A stretch of 64,000 nt of DNA from [Clostridium] hylemonae DSM 15053 (GCF_008281175.1 NZ_CP036524.1:248001-312000), one strand, 5' to 3'; shown: positions 7,982-17,082, numbered from the stretch's first letter. A program made the numbers and translations. The notes: generated by a model from the sequence alone, not told the origin.

Positions 7982-9125
7982 GATATATTTTGACAACGGA
8001 AGCACATCCTTTCCAAAGGCGCCGGGCGTTGCGCAGGCGGTGGCTTCCCTTTTGGAGAACGGCGCATTTAACATTAACAGGGGCAGTTACGAGGGAGCCT
8101 ATGAAGTGGCAGACAAGGTACTGGATACGAGGGAGAAACTGGCCGCTCTCTTTCACGCGGAAAGTTCCAGACAGGTTGTATTCACACCTGGCATCACCTA
8201 TTCTCTGAACTATTTCATAAAGGGATTTTTGAGATCAGGTGATCATGTGATCGTAAGCAGTATGGAACACAATGCCGTTATGCGTCCGCTCAAACAGATG
8301 GAAGAACAGGGAGTTACCTACAGCGCCGTTTACACGGACGAAGAAGGAAACGTGCTTCCCGGGGATGTGGAGAGGGAGATAAAAGCAAACACACGGGCAG
8401 TCATCATGCTGCATGCCTCAAATGTATGCGGAACAATTGTGCCAATCCAGGAGACAGGCAGGATATGTAAGAAATATGGACTGTATTTCGCGGTGGATTC
8501 GGCGCAGACTGCAGGCACCATTGAGGTCGATATGCAGCAGATGAACATCGATTTTCTTGCATTTACAGGGCATAAAGGTCTGCTCGGCCCCCAGGGGATC
8601 GGTGGGTTTCTTATATCGGACAGATTGAATGAAAACATGGTCCCGTACATAGCCGGCGGTACCGGAAGCCAGTCAGATTCCCTTTATATGCCTGGGCAGC
8701 TGCCGGATAAATATGAAAGCGGCACGATGAATCTGCCGGGAATCATCGGACTGCATGCTGCCCTCTCCTATATAGAAAAGCAGGGGCTTAGTAACATCCA
8801 CAGGAAAAAGATGGAGCTGGCAGGAGCTTTTCTGGAACAGGTTAAGCAGCTGCCCGGAGTGAAAATTATAGGAAGAAAAGATCTTAAGGAGCGGGTGGCA
8901 GTAGTATCACTCGATTTCGACGGACAGGACAATGCGGTGCTTGCCTTCCGGCTGGAGCAGGAGTACGGCATAATGACGAGAGTCGGGCTGCACTGTGCCC
9001 CGATGGCGCACAAGTCTCTGCATACATATCCGCAGGGAACCGTGAGATTTGCGTTCAGTGCGGACAATAAATATGAAGAAATAGAGCGCTGCACTGCTGC
9101 ATTAAGAGAGTTATTATCAATATAG
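7971..9125 (+). CDS. Class V aminotransferase, cysteine desulfurase-like
   Basis: A 384-residue PLP enzyme related to cysteine desulfurases and selenocysteine lyases (the short clade I know as TIGR01977, function unproven). It starts directly at the IYFDNGSTSFPKAP core. The PLP lysine is in FTGHKGLLGPQG, the PLP aspartate in YFAVDSAQTAG, and the C-terminal MTRVGLHCAPMAHKSL carries the candidate catalytic cysteine. It overlaps the truA stop by 11 bases, so it is translationally coupled to truA, and it precedes a double-cubane reductase, DUF3343 and activase. Together these suggest a sulfur or selenium supply role for the module downstream; that is inference. Confidence 0.8.
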   Translation: MENKIYFDNGSTSFPKAPGVAQAVASLLENGAFNINRGSYEGAYEVADKVLDTREKLAALFHAESSRQVVFTPGITYSLNYFIKGFLRSGDHVIVSSMEHNAVMRPLKQMEEQGVTYSAVYTDEEGNVLPGDVEREIKANTRAVIMLHASNVCGTIVPIQETGRICKKYGLYFAVDSAQTAGTIEVDMQQMNIDFLAFTGHKGLLGPQGIGGFLISDRLNENMVPYIAGGTGSQSDSLYMPGQLPDKYESGTMNLPGIIGLHAALSYIEKQGLSNIHRKKMELAGAFLEQVKQLPGVKIIGRKDLKERVAVVSLDFDGQDNAVLAFRLEQEYGIMTRVGLHCAPMAHKSLHTYPQGTVRFAFSADNKYEEIERCTAALRELLSI

Positions 9126-9230
9126 ATATGATAAATAAAAGAATTTTCATATCGAAAAAAACAATAGGCCATATTTTCAGATTATATTGCCGTAATAAGA
9201 GGAAAGTGTTACGGTTATCTTAAATTGTCG

Positions 9231-9271
9231 AAGGGGTCAGACCCCTATGGTATATAGGGGTCTGACCCCTT
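9231..9271. repeat. REP-like palindrome, GGGGTCAGACCCC family, copy 1
   Basis: Arms of 18 bases (9231-9248 and 9254-9271) are perfectly complementary around a 5-base loop. Each arm contains GGGGTCAGACCCC, itself nearly palindromic, so the unit is a nested inverted repeat. It ends eight bases before the AGGAGG ribosome site of the next gene. Confidence 0.85.
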
Positions 9272-9289
9272 TTGAAAAAGGAGGAAATT

Positions 9290-10567
9290 ATGGCTGATTA
9301 TCATGAGATGTGGAAAGACTTGGGGATGGATCTTGAGACGCATGACCAGTTGTGCGAGGTACTGCCGCAGGCATTCGGCGATGTCTATCTGTCGCAGGAA
9401 AACAGACCGGAAGGTATGGATTATTTTAACTTTGTGGTGGCCGAGATCCACGGGGTCCGCCCGGCGGAGCTGATCGAGCACCAGAAAAAGGGAGGAAAGG
9501 TTTTCGGTACGTTCTGTGTGTACGTTCCGGATGAAATTGTATTTGCAGCTGATGCTATCGCGACGGGACTGTGCGGCGGCTCCCAGTTCTGGGTCCCGGG
9601 CGGGGAGAAGGTACTCCCGACCAACACGTGCCCGCTTATCAAAGCGTCCGTAGGCGCAAGGCTGGACCGCACATGTCCGTTTTTCAGAATTGCGGATATG
9701 TATGTGGGAGAGACGACGTGTGACGGGAAGAAAAAAGCGTGGGAGATTCTGTCCGAGGACGTGCCGGTTCATGTGATGAACCTTCCGCAGATGAAGCGCG
9801 GCAAGGACATAGCGGCGTGGGCCGAAGAGATCGCCGAGTTTAAAGATAAGGTGGAGGAGTTCACCGGCAACACCGTGACGGCAGACAAGCTGGCGGCCGG
9901 CATTCAGCTGATCAATACGAAGAGAAAAGCGCTGCAGCGACTGTATGATCTGAGGAAGAACGAGAGACTTCCAGTCAGCGGGTGCGACGCACTGCTCATC
10001 TCTCAGATCGCGTTCTACGATGACCCGGCCCGGTTTGCAGAAATGACGAACAAGCTCTGTGACGAACTGGACGAGCGCGTGAAAAACGGAGTCAGTGTGG
10101 TAAAAGACGGTACAAAACGGATCATGCTGACAGGAACACCGCTGGCGATCCCGAACTGGAAGCTGCATAATATTGTAGAGACAAGCGGCGGGGCTGTAGT
10201 CTGTGAGGAAATGTGTACAGGCACACGTTATTTTGAGCATCTGGTGGACGAAAGCCGGACAACAGTAGAAGAGCAGATCCAGGCGCTGGCAGAACGGTAC
10301 ATGAACATCAACTGTGCCTGTTTCACGCCGAATGAGGGCCGTATTGACGATATACTCCGCCTTGCAAGAGAGTATAAGGTGGATGGGATCATCGATGTCA
10401 ATCTGAAGTTCTGCAGCCTGTATGACACAGAAGGGTATTTTGTGGAACGAGCCATGAAAGAAGCAGGAATTCCGGTCCTCGGCATCGAGACAGATTACAC
10501 GGACAGTGATGCGCAGCAGCTTCGTACGAGAGTAAGCGCATTTATAGAAATGCTGAACAATGCTTAA
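9290..10567 (+). CDS. Double-cubane-cluster anaerobic reductase (HgdB/YjiM-like)
   Basis: A 425-residue member of the 2-hydroxyacyl-CoA dehydratase subunit family, closest in form to the double-cubane cluster proteins, which reduce small molecules with an [8Fe-9S] cluster after ATP-driven electron injection by an activase. Conserved cysteine contexts are GTFCVYVPDE, TGLCGGSQF, TNTCPLIKAS, DRTCPFF, TTCDGKKKAWE, EEMCTGTRYF and NINCACFTPN. A single subunit rather than the two-subunit dehydratase, plus a dedicated activase two genes on, support this assignment. The physiological substrate is unknown. AGGAGG at 9279-9284 fixes the ATG at 9290, right after a palindromic repeat. Confidence 0.85.
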   Translation: MADYHEMWKDLGMDLETHDQLCEVLPQAFGDVYLSQENRPEGMDYFNFVVAEIHGVRPAELIEHQKKGGKVFGTFCVYVPDEIVFAADAIATGLCGGSQFWVPGGEKVLPTNTCPLIKASVGARLDRTCPFFRIADMYVGETTCDGKKKAWEILSEDVPVHVMNLPQMKRGKDIAAWAEEIAEFKDKVEEFTGNTVTADKLAAGIQLINTKRKALQRLYDLRKNERLPVSGCDALLISQIAFYDDPARFAEMTNKLCDELDERVKNGVSVVKDGTKRIMLTGTPLAIPNWKLHNIVETSGGAVVCEEMCTGTRYFEHLVDESRTTVEEQIQALAERYMNINCACFTPNEGRIDDILRLAREYKVDGIIDVNLKFCSLYDTEGYFVERAMKEAGIPVLGIETDYTDSDAQQLRTRVSAFIEMLNNA

Positions 10568-10592
10568 GCAATGAGGAGAGGAAAGTGGTTTG

Positions 10593-10853
10593 ATGGATAA
10601 AGTACAGCATTATGTATTATTTCCGAATCACGACAACGGTATGCGGTTACATAGAGAGCTGAAAGCAGAGGGAGTCCGGGCGGTGATCGCCCCGACTCCC
10701 CGGTCTGCGAGCAAATGCTGCGGCATCTCTCTGCTGATCAAAAAGGATGATATAGAGACGGTGAAAAGATGCATCGAAGAGCACGGGATAGAAATATTGG
10801 ATATTGTAGAAATAAAGAGAGATATAGATCCCAACAGGGATAAATATTGTTAG
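10593..10853 (+). CDS. DUF3343 protein (putative Se/S carrier-like)
   Basis: An 86-residue protein of family PF11823 (DUF3343), described in domain databases as Se/S carrier-like. It has the family YVLFPNHDNGMRLHRELKAEG start and the SKCCGISLLIK motif with adjacent cysteines; a third cysteine is the last residue. It lies between the reductase and its activase with only short gaps. A role in presenting sulfur, selenium or a thiol to the reductase is inference from context. The ATG at 10593 follows GAGGAGAGG. Confidence 0.75.
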   Translation: MDKVQHYVLFPNHDNGMRLHRELKAEGVRAVIAPTPRSASKCCGISLLIKKDDIETVKRCIEEHGIEILDIVEIKRDIDPNRDKYC

Positions 10854-10867
10854 ATGGAGTTTGCGTT

Positions 10868-11629
10868 ATGAATTATGTAGGGATTGATATCGGCTCAACC
10901 GCCTCAAAGGTGGTTGTAAGAGGCGGAGCAGAAAAAGGATTTGTCCTTCCGACCGGATGGAGTAGCAAGGAGACGTCGCTGACGATCCAAAAAAAGCTTA
11001 GGGAAGACGGGATCGATGTCCTGTCAGAAGAGACAAAAGTCGTGGCTACCGGGTACGGGCGGGTGGCCGTAGAATTTGCCGACTATGTCATCACAGAGAT
11101 AACCTGTCACGCCAGAGGCGGCCGTGAGTTGGCGGGAAATGACTGCGCAGTCATAGACGTCGGCGGCCAGGACACGAAGGTGATCCTCGTACAGAACGGG
11201 ATGGTCAGCGACTTTCTCATGAACGACAAATGTTCTGCCGGTACAGGAAAGTTTCTTGAGATAATGGCAAACAGGCTCGGTATAACTCTGCAGGAATTAT
11301 TCGATCTGGCAAAGACAGGGGAAGTTCTTTCTATCAGTTCCCTCTGTACCGTATTTGCGGAGTCGGAGGTGATCAACTATATCGGAGAGGGCCGTAAACG
11401 GGAGGATATAGCGGCGGGAGTCGTGGACTCCGTAGCGGCGAAGGTGGCGCAGCTGTGCAGGAAAAAGAACCTCCCGCCCAAGGTGATACTGACAGGCGGG
11501 CTGAGCGGCAGCAGTTATTTTACAAAAATATTATCGGAGAAGGTCGGCCAGACAGTGGAGCCGACGGAATACGGCAGGTATGCGGGAGCGCTCGGAGCGG
11601 CGTTTCTGGCGGAAGAGAAGTCAAGATAA
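10868..11629 (+). CDS. Acyl-CoA dehydratase activase / reductase activator
   Basis: A 253-residue ASKHA-fold ATPase of the HgdC/YjiL type. It carries a [4Fe-4S] cluster between two monomers and, on ATP hydrolysis, fires a low-potential electron into its partner reductase. Seen here: N-terminal phosphate loop YVGIDIGSTASK, second loop AVIDVGGQDTK, the cluster cysteines in NDKCSAGTGKF and SSLCTVFAESE, and the C-terminal adenosine motif LTGGLSGS. It starts 14 bases after DUF3343 with GGAG upstream. The obvious partner is the double-cubane reductase at 9290-10567. Confidence 0.9.
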   Translation: MNYVGIDIGSTASKVVVRGGAEKGFVLPTGWSSKETSLTIQKKLREDGIDVLSEETKVVATGYGRVAVEFADYVITEITCHARGGRELAGNDCAVIDVGGQDTKVILVQNGMVSDFLMNDKCSAGTGKFLEIMANRLGITLQELFDLAKTGEVLSISSLCTVFAESEVINYIGEGRKREDIAAGVVDSVAAKVAQLCRKKNLPPKVILTGGLSGSSYFTKILSEKVGQTVEPTEYGRYAGALGAAFLAEEKSR

Positions 11630-11783
11630 TTGACTTCTTTTTGATTGGATAAAATGCAATTATTTCTTCAAAACGGCAAAATTATTTTGAGGAAATCCGG
11701 TTAAATCCGAAAAAAGGCTATACAAGCGTTATATTTATGATAATATATAATTACTTATCAAATCTGTGGGAGGATTGAAAATT

Positions 11784-13766
11784 ATGGAGATGTTGTTAAA
11801 GCTGGTTCCTGTTTTTGGGATTCTTGCTCTGCTTTTTGCTGCATATCTGGCAGCGAAAGTGAACAGACAGGAAGAGGGAACCGACAAGATGAAAGAAATT
11901 GCAGGAGCCATCAGCGATGGCGCCAAAGCATTTCTGACAGCGGAGTACAAGATACTTGTATTCTTTGTGATCGTTCTGTTTGTGCTGATCGGAGTTGGGA
12001 TCGGCAACTGGATCACGGCGGTCTGCTTTGTTGTGGGGGCGTTATTCTCCACACTGGCCGGATACTTTGGAATGCAGGTAGCCACAAAGGCCAACGTAAG
12101 GACAGCGAATGCCGCTAAGACAAGCGGTATGAACAAGGCCCTTTCCATCGCGTTTTCCGGCGGTGCAGTGATGGGAATGTGTGTGGCCGGGCTGGGCGTG
12201 CTCGGAGTCAGTACGATATATCTGATCACCGGCAATGTAGAAGTGCTTTCCGGCTTCAGTCTCGGTGCGTCCTCTATCGCGTTATTCGCGCGTGTGGGAG
12301 GCGGGATCTATACGAAGGCAGCCGATGTGGGTGCCGACCTTGTCGGCAAGGTAGAGGCAGGAATTCCGGAAGACGATCCGCGTAATCCCGCGGTTATCGC
12401 AGACAATGTGGGCGACAATGTAGGCGATGTGGCCGGAATGGGAGCTGATCTGTTCGAGTCCTATGTGGGCGCATTGATATCGGCTCTGACGCTGGGGATC
12501 GTCTACTTTAAGGCGCCGGGAGCAATATTCCCGCTCATCATAGCAGGACTTGGCCTGATCGGTTCTATTCTCGGAACCTTTTTTGTCAGAGGAGATGAGA
12601 AATCGAATCCTCATAAGGCGCTGAAGATGGGAACATACGCGACGAGTGTTATCGTTGTGATCGTGGCATTTATATTCAGCAATTACTTTTTCGGAGACTT
12701 CAAAGCGGCCATCGCCATTGTGGCAGGGCTCGTTGTAGGTCTGCTCATCGGTATCATCACGGAAGTATACACTTCCGGTGACTATAAGTCAGTTAAGGAG
12801 ATAAGCGAGCAGTCTGAGACCGGCGCCGCTACGACGATCATAAGCGGTCTGGCGGTCGGCATGAAATCTACGGCTGTCCCGATCCTGTTCATCTGTGTCG
12901 GTATTTTTGTCGCATTTCAGGTGTGCGGCCTGTACGGCATCGCACTTGCGGCGGTCGGCATGCTCTCCACGACAGCGATCACTGTTGCGGTGGATGCTTA
13001 TGGGCCGATCGCGGATAACGCCGGCGGTATCGCCGAGATGTCCGGTCTGGAACCGGAAGTGCGCAGGATCACCGATAAGCTCGATGCAGTCGGCAATACG
13101 ACGGCAGCCATCGGCAAAGGATTTGCCATCGGTTCCGCAGCGCTCACAGCACTTGCGCTGTTCGTTTCGTACGCAGAGGCAGTACATCTTAAGACAATAG
13201 ATATTCTGGACAACCGGGTGATCATCGGTCTGTTCATCGGCGGCATGCTCCCGTTCCTGTTTTCATCCATGACGATGCAGTCAGTATCCAAGGCGGCATA
13301 TCAGATGATCGAGGAAGTAAGACGCCAGTTCAAATCCATGCCAGGCATTATGGAAGGAACGACAAAACCAGATTATAAATCCTGTGTCGCGATTTCAACG
13401 ACAGCCGCGTTGAAGGAAATGCTCGTACCTGGAATCATGGCAGTGGCAGCGCCGCTTGTCATCGGAATCGTGCTCGGACCTGCCGCCCTTGGAGGGCTGC
13501 TGACCGGAGCGCTTGTGACCGGTGTGCTCATGGCGATCTTCATGTCCAATGCAGGAGGCGCGTGGGACAATGCAAAGAAATATATTGAAGACGGCAATCA
13601 CGGAGGCAAGGGTAGTGAAGCTCACAAAGCGGCAGTAGTCGGCGATACCGTCGGCGATCCGTTCAAGGATACGTCCGGTCCGTCCATCAATATACTGATC
13701 AAACTGATGACGATCGTGTCACTCGTATTTGCACCGTTGTTCTTGTCCATCGGAGGATTACTGTAA
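11784..13766 (+). CDS. hppA: K+-stimulated membrane pyrophosphatase (ion pump)
   Basis: A 660-residue integral membrane pyrophosphatase with about 16 hydrophobic segments. It couples pyrophosphate hydrolysis to H+ or Na+ export, saving energy in anaerobes. The substrate loop [13 protein letters not shown] then [17 protein letters not shown] is intact. The K+-dependence position reads [10 protein letters not shown], with alanine where K+-independent enzymes have lysine, so it should belong to the K+-dependent group, most of which pump Na+; the ion cannot be proved by eye. GGGAGG ten bases before the ATG at 11784 supports this start. A strong terminator follows. Confidence 0.93.
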   Translation: MEMLLKLVPVFGILALLFAAYLAAKVNRQEEGTDKMKEIAGAISDGAKAFLTAEYKILVFFVIVLFVLIGVGIGNWITAVCFVVGALFSTLAGYFGMQVATKANVRTANAAKTSGMNKALSIAFSGGAVMGMCVAGLGVLGVSTIYLITGNVEVLSGFSLGASSIALFARVGGGIYTKAADVGADLVGKVEAGIPEDDPRNPAVIADNVGDNVGDVAGMGADLFESYVGALISALTLGIVYFKAPGAIFPLIIAGLGLIGSILGTFFVRGDEKSNPHKALKMGTYATSVIVVIVAFIFSNYFFGDFKAAIAIVAGLVVGLLIGIITEVYTSGDYKSVKEISEQSETGAATTIISGLAVGMKSTAVPILFICVGIFVAFQVCGLYGIALAAVGMLSTTAITVAVDAYGPIADNAGGIAEMSGLEPEVRRITDKLDAVGNTTAAIGKGFAIGSAALTALALFVSYAEAVHLKTIDILDNRVIIGLFIGGMLPFLFSSMTMQSVSKAAYQMIEEVRRQFKSMPGIMEGTTKPDYKSCVAISTTAALKEMLVPGIMAVAAPLVIGIVLGPAALGGLLTGALVTGVLMAIFMSNAGGAWDNAKKYIEDGNHGGKGSEAHKAAVVGDTVGDPFKDTSGPSINILIKLMTIVSLVFAPLFLSIGGLL

Positions 13767-13818
13767 AGAACCAAAAGCAGTCCCATCCGGTGTCTACTTG
13801 AGCAGGACGTGAATTTAT

Positions 13819-13871
13819 AAAAAGCTGCCGATTCGCAGAAGCATAACATTCTGCGGGTCTGCAGCTTTTTT
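13819..13871 (+). terminator. Rho-independent terminator after hppA
   Basis: AAAAAGCTGC (13819-13828) pairs with GCAGCTTTTT (13861-13870), and an inner CGCAGAA/TTCTGCG stem extends it; T-run at the end. Confidence 0.85.
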
Positions 13872-13942
13872 CTGATCCGGAGGAGAAAAAGCCAGTGGTA
13901 TCTGTCATGTGGGGCGTTCTTACAGAGGAGTTCTGACCGTAT

Positions 13943-13971
13943 TTGCTTCCTCCGGGAGTTTGTGGTAGCAT
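13943..13971 (+). promoter_or_regulatory. Promoter of the CobW-type GTPase pair
   Basis: TTGCTT (13943-13948), 17-base spacer, TAGCAT (13966-13971) preceded by TGG (extended -10). Confidence 0.5.
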
Positions 13972-14007
13972 AGAGGCGGTGCAACAATTGGAAAAGAGGC
14001 GGACAGT

Positions 14008-15039
14008 ATGACAAAAGTTGATATTATATCCGGTTTTTTAGGAGCCGGAAAGACGACATTTATCAAGAAGCTGATCGGTGAAGTGTTTTTGGATGAGAAG
14101 ATCGTGCTTATTGAAAATGAATTTGGTGAGATCGGAATTGACGGCGGTTTTTTGAAAGACGCAGGAGTGGAGATCACGGAGATGAATTCAGGATGCATCT
14201 GCTGCACCCTTGTGGGTGATTTTGGCAGGGCACTCCAGAAGGTGTTAAAGGAACATACACCGGACCGGGTGATCATCGAGCCGTCAGGGGTCGGCAAACT
14301 CTCCGATATCGTCCGTGCGGTCCGGGATGTAAAGGAAGAGGCGGACATAGAGATCGGCAGCCTCATCACTGTTGTGGACGGCAGAAAAGCCGGACTGTAT
14401 CTGAAGAACTTCGGTGAATTCTTCCGGAATCAGGTGGAACATGCGTCCACTATCGTTATGAGCAGGACACAGATGATGGAGGACGATAAGATAGAAGCGT
14501 GCGTAAAAATGCTGCGCCGGGAGAATGCGGATGCGCCGGTCATCACTACAAGATGGGATGTGCTTGGCGGAAATGCCATACAAAATGCACTGACCGCGCA
14601 AAAGGGACAGGCCGGCCTTCTGGACGGTGAACATCTGCACAGCCACGGGGCGCATGCTTGTTCTCATGGGCATGGACACCATACGTGCAGCCACAGCCAT
14701 GAGGAACATCCACACCTCCACAGCCACGGAGAGAACTGCGGCTGTGAGGAGCACCACCATGCGGATGAAGTGTTCACAAGCTGGAGCTGTGAGAGTGCGC
14801 ACAGATATACAGAAGAAGAGCTTGATTATGCAGTCAAGGCACTGGCGGAGACAGAGGGATACGGCATCGTTCTCAGGGCAAAGGGAATCGTTCAGATGAC
14901 AGACGGAACGTGGAGACAGTTCGACCTCGTGCCGGAGGAATGTGAAATACGGCCGGGGCAGCCGGATTACAGCGGCCGGCTCTGTGTGATCGGGACAGAC
15001 TTAAGGGAAGCAGAACTTGAAAAGCTGTTTCATGTATAG
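14008..15039 (+). CDS. CobW/COG0523 family GTPase with His-rich metal loop
   Basis: A 343-residue G3E-family P-loop GTPase, a likely metallochaperone. Walker A is GFLGAGKTT (residues 9-17), and the family metal motif CxCC appears as SGCICCTLVGD. Between about residues 207 and 255 there is a His/Cys-rich stretch with many HxH units (HLHSHGAHACSHGHGHH and onward), typical of Zn or Ni/Co handling members. The C-terminal CobW_C domain holds GIVQMTDGTWRQFD. It is followed 26 bases later by a second GTPase of the same superfamily; the two probably act on one metal or one target. Confidence 0.85.
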   Translation: MTKVDIISGFLGAGKTTFIKKLIGEVFLDEKIVLIENEFGEIGIDGGFLKDAGVEITEMNSGCICCTLVGDFGRALQKVLKEHTPDRVIIEPSGVGKLSDIVRAVRDVKEEADIEIGSLITVVDGRKAGLYLKNFGEFFRNQVEHASTIVMSRTQMMEDDKIEACVKMLRRENADAPVITTRWDVLGGNAIQNALTAQKGQAGLLDGEHLHSHGAHACSHGHGHHTCSHSHEEHPHLHSHGENCGCEEHHHADEVFTSWSCESAHRYTEEELDYAVKALAETEGYGIVLRAKGIVQMTDGTWRQFDLVPEECEIRPGQPDYSGRLCVIGTDLREAELEKLFHV

Positions 15040-15065
15040 CGTGCAGACAGAGGGGAGGAAAAGAC

Positions 15066-16007
15066 GTGGCAATACCATTATTTATCTGTACCGGACTGCT
15101 GGACAGCGGCAAGACGACACTCGTGAAAGAGACGCTGATGGAGCAGGACTGGATCGAACCTGGCGTTACGCTTCTTCTTCAGTGTGAAGAGGGCGAAGTG
15201 GAGTATGAGGAGGCATATCTGAAGGAAAAGGATATGGCGGTGCTGAAAATAGAGCGGCCGGAACAGCTCAGTACGGAGTTTTTAAAAAACTGTGAGAAGC
15301 AGTATCACCCCGCCCAGGTGGTCATTGAATACAACGGCATGTGGAAGCTTGAGGAGCTGCTTAAGACACAGCTCCCCCGCGGCTTTGAACTGCAGGGTGT
15401 ATATTCGACGGTGAACGGCGCAACACTTGGTATGTATCTTGCGAATATGAGAAATCTGCTCATGGAGCAGCTTACAGAGTCCGAGCTGATCGTAGTAAAC
15501 CGGTGCCCGAAAGGAATGGACCGTTCCGGTTTCCGAAGAGCGGTAAAAGTCCAGAATCCGATGAGCCAGCTTATCTTTGAGGACATGGAAGGACATATCA
15601 TGGAACCGTCTGAAGAGGACCTTCCTTACGATGTAAAAAGAGAGATCATCGAAGTGGGAGATACAGATTTTGGAGTCTGGTATGTGGACGCTTATGAGCA
15701 TCCGCAATATTATCTTAACAAAGAGATACGTTTTCTCGCCCAGGTGTTCCGTCCGAAAGGAATGGAAGAGACGATGTTTGTGCCCGGACGAAAAATAATG
15801 ACATGCTGCGCGGCGGACATCCGTTTTTGCGGATATCCGTGCAAGTCCGGCAAAAAGGCGGTCTTTGAGCCGCGTCAGTGGATGCGGGTCAGGGCAAGAT
15901 TTGAATATGAGGCTGTGACAAGCTTCGGCAGCGAACAGCCCGTACTATATCTCATCGATTTGCAGCCGGCCCGGGCGCCGGAGGAAGATACCGTATATCT
16001 CGGATAA
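15066..16007 (+). CDS. Second CobW-like GTPase, lacking the CxCC motif
   Basis: A 313-residue P-loop GTPase of the same superfamily as the preceding gene. Walker A is TGLLDSGKTT. The region that should carry CxCC instead reads LLLQCEEGEVEYEE, so metal transfer as in classical CobW proteins is doubtful. NRCP in IVVNRCPKGMD replaces the usual NKxD guanine motif. The C-terminal third contains CCAADIRFCGYPCKSGKK, a cysteine cluster that might bind metal. It starts with GTG at 15066 behind GGGGAGG. Paired with the His-rich CobW gene it may form a heteromeric chaperone; this is inference. Confidence 0.75.
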   Translation: MAIPLFICTGLLDSGKTTLVKETLMEQDWIEPGVTLLLQCEEGEVEYEEAYLKEKDMAVLKIERPEQLSTEFLKNCEKQYHPAQVVIEYNGMWKLEELLKTQLPRGFELQGVYSTVNGATLGMYLANMRNLLMEQLTESELIVVNRCPKGMDRSGFRRAVKVQNPMSQLIFEDMEGHIMEPSEEDLPYDVKREIIEVGDTDFGVWYVDAYEHPQYYLNKEIRFLAQVFRPKGMEETMFVPGRKIMTCCAADIRFCGYPCKSGKKAVFEPRQWMRVRARFEYEAVTSFGSEQPVLYLIDLQPARAPEEDTVYLG

Positions 16008-16020
16008 GCGGGATAAAAAC

Positions 16021-16059
16021 AGAGTCCTGTACGAGGAAGTTCTCCTCGTACAGGACTCT
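16021..16059. terminator. Bidirectional terminator between the GTPases and nagB
   Basis: A perfect 17-bp stem (16021-16037 with 16043-16059, loop AGTTC). Convergent genes flank it; on the minus strand it is followed by GTTTTTATCC. Confidence 0.8.
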
Positions 16060-16089
16060 TATACGTCAATCCGGCGCAGTTATGTTTTA

Positions 16090-16815
16090 TTACATTTTAC
16101 TCAAGGCCGCTTCGTCGGCCACGATGATCACGTCATTGTGCATCTGAAGGATGGAGGCCGGAACTGCAGGTGTCACAGGACCGTTCACTACTTTGTCCAG
16201 GATGTCGGCCTTATCGCTTCCGCTTACGACGACGAGAACCTTGCGCGCCTGCATGATAGTTTTGATGCCCATTGTGTATGCCTGTCTCGGCACATCTGCC
16301 TCTGAGGCGAAGAAACGTTTATTGGCCTCGATCGTGCTTTCTGTCAGATCTACGCAGTGCGTTTCTTTTTCAAACTCATCGGCGGGCTCGTTGAAGCCGA
16401 TATGTCCGTTATGGCCGAGTCCGAGCAGCTGCAGGTCGATGCCTCCGCAGCCTGCGATAATGTCATTGTACGCGGCGCATGCCTTGTCGGAGTCTGCCTC
16501 CAGTCCGTCAGGGACGAAGGTGCGTGTCTTGTCAATGTTGATATGGTCAAACAGATTGCTGTTCATGAAATAACGGTAACTCTGGTCATGGTCCGGACCA
16601 AGCCCCTTGTATTCATCCAGATTGACACTTGTAACGTCGGAAAAGTCCAGATCTCCATTTTCATAAGATTGGATCAGATTCTTGTACGTGCCGATCGGGG
16701 TGGAGCCTGTCGCAAGCCCAAGCACGCAGTCTGGCTTTAAAATAACCTCGGCAGAGATAATGTTGGCTGCTTTGCGGCTCATGTCCTCATAGTCTTTCGC
16801 TCTGTAAATTTTCAT
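16090..16815 (-). CDS. nagB: Glucosamine-6-phosphate deaminase
   Basis: Converts glucosamine-6-phosphate to fructose-6-phosphate and ammonia, the last step of amino-sugar catabolism. 241 residues of NagB type: phosphate loop LGLATGSTPIGTY, catalytic Asp in NLDEYKGL, active-site loop LGLGHNGHIGFNEPAD with its histidine and glutamate, and GIKTIMQARKVLVVVSG. I take the ATG at 16815 (MKIYRAKDYEDM) as in most family members; an in-frame ATG at 16827 adds four residues. It is divergent from the nan operon, whose product chain it completes. Confidence 0.93.
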   Translation of the reverse strand: MKIYRAKDYEDMSRKAANIISAEVILKPDCVLGLATGSTPIGTYKNLIQSYENGDLDFSDVTSVNLDEYKGLGPDHDQSYRYFMNSNLFDHINIDKTRTFVPDGLEADSDKACAAYNDIIAGCGGIDLQLLGLGHNGHIGFNEPADEFEKETHCVDLTESTIEANKRFFASEADVPRQAYTMGIKTIMQARKVLVVVSGSDKADILDKVVNGPVTPAVPASILQMHNDVIIVADEAALSKM

Positions 16816-16895
16816 AGTGTTCTCCATTTCCTTTCTTTTTTAATATATGTACAGCCTCATACGGCCGGCTGCAAGGAGCAATTCCCTTACTAATT

Positions 16896-16923
16896 AGTAT
16901 ATCAATAAGTCAGAAGATTTCAA
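16896..16923 (-). promoter_or_regulatory. nagB promoter
   Basis: On the minus strand TTGAAA (16923-16918), 16-base spacer, TATACT (16901-16896). Confidence 0.65.
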
Positions 16924-17023
16924 CAAATAAATAATTATTAGAAAGAAGGTACGCGTCATTGTGCAGATTTGCTAAAAAAGCGCATAAAATATTGTCGTTG
17001 GAGACATGTTAAAAGGAAAAAGG

Positions 17024-17045
17024 TGAAAGAACTTTCAGAACGTTC
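17024..17045. promoter_or_regulatory. Putative RpiR/NanR operator upstream of nanE
   Basis: TGAAAG-AA-CTTTCA (17024-17037) is a perfect inverted repeat and is immediately followed by the palindrome GAACGTTC (17038-17045). It lies just upstream of the nan promoter (-35 at 17054) and between the divergent nagB and nanE genes. RpiR-family regulators of sialic acid genes bind TGAAA-type inverted repeats; the regulator at 21885-22718 is the likely ligand. Binding is inference. Confidence 0.5.
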
Positions 17046-17053
17046 AAAGCATA

Positions 17054-17082
17054 TTGAAAATAAAAACATACAGGCCTATACT
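17054..17082 (+). promoter_or_regulatory. nan operon promoter
   Basis: TTGAAA (17054-17059), 17-base spacer, TATACT (17077-17082), followed by the nanE ribosome site AAGGAGGGAG. Confidence 0.7.
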
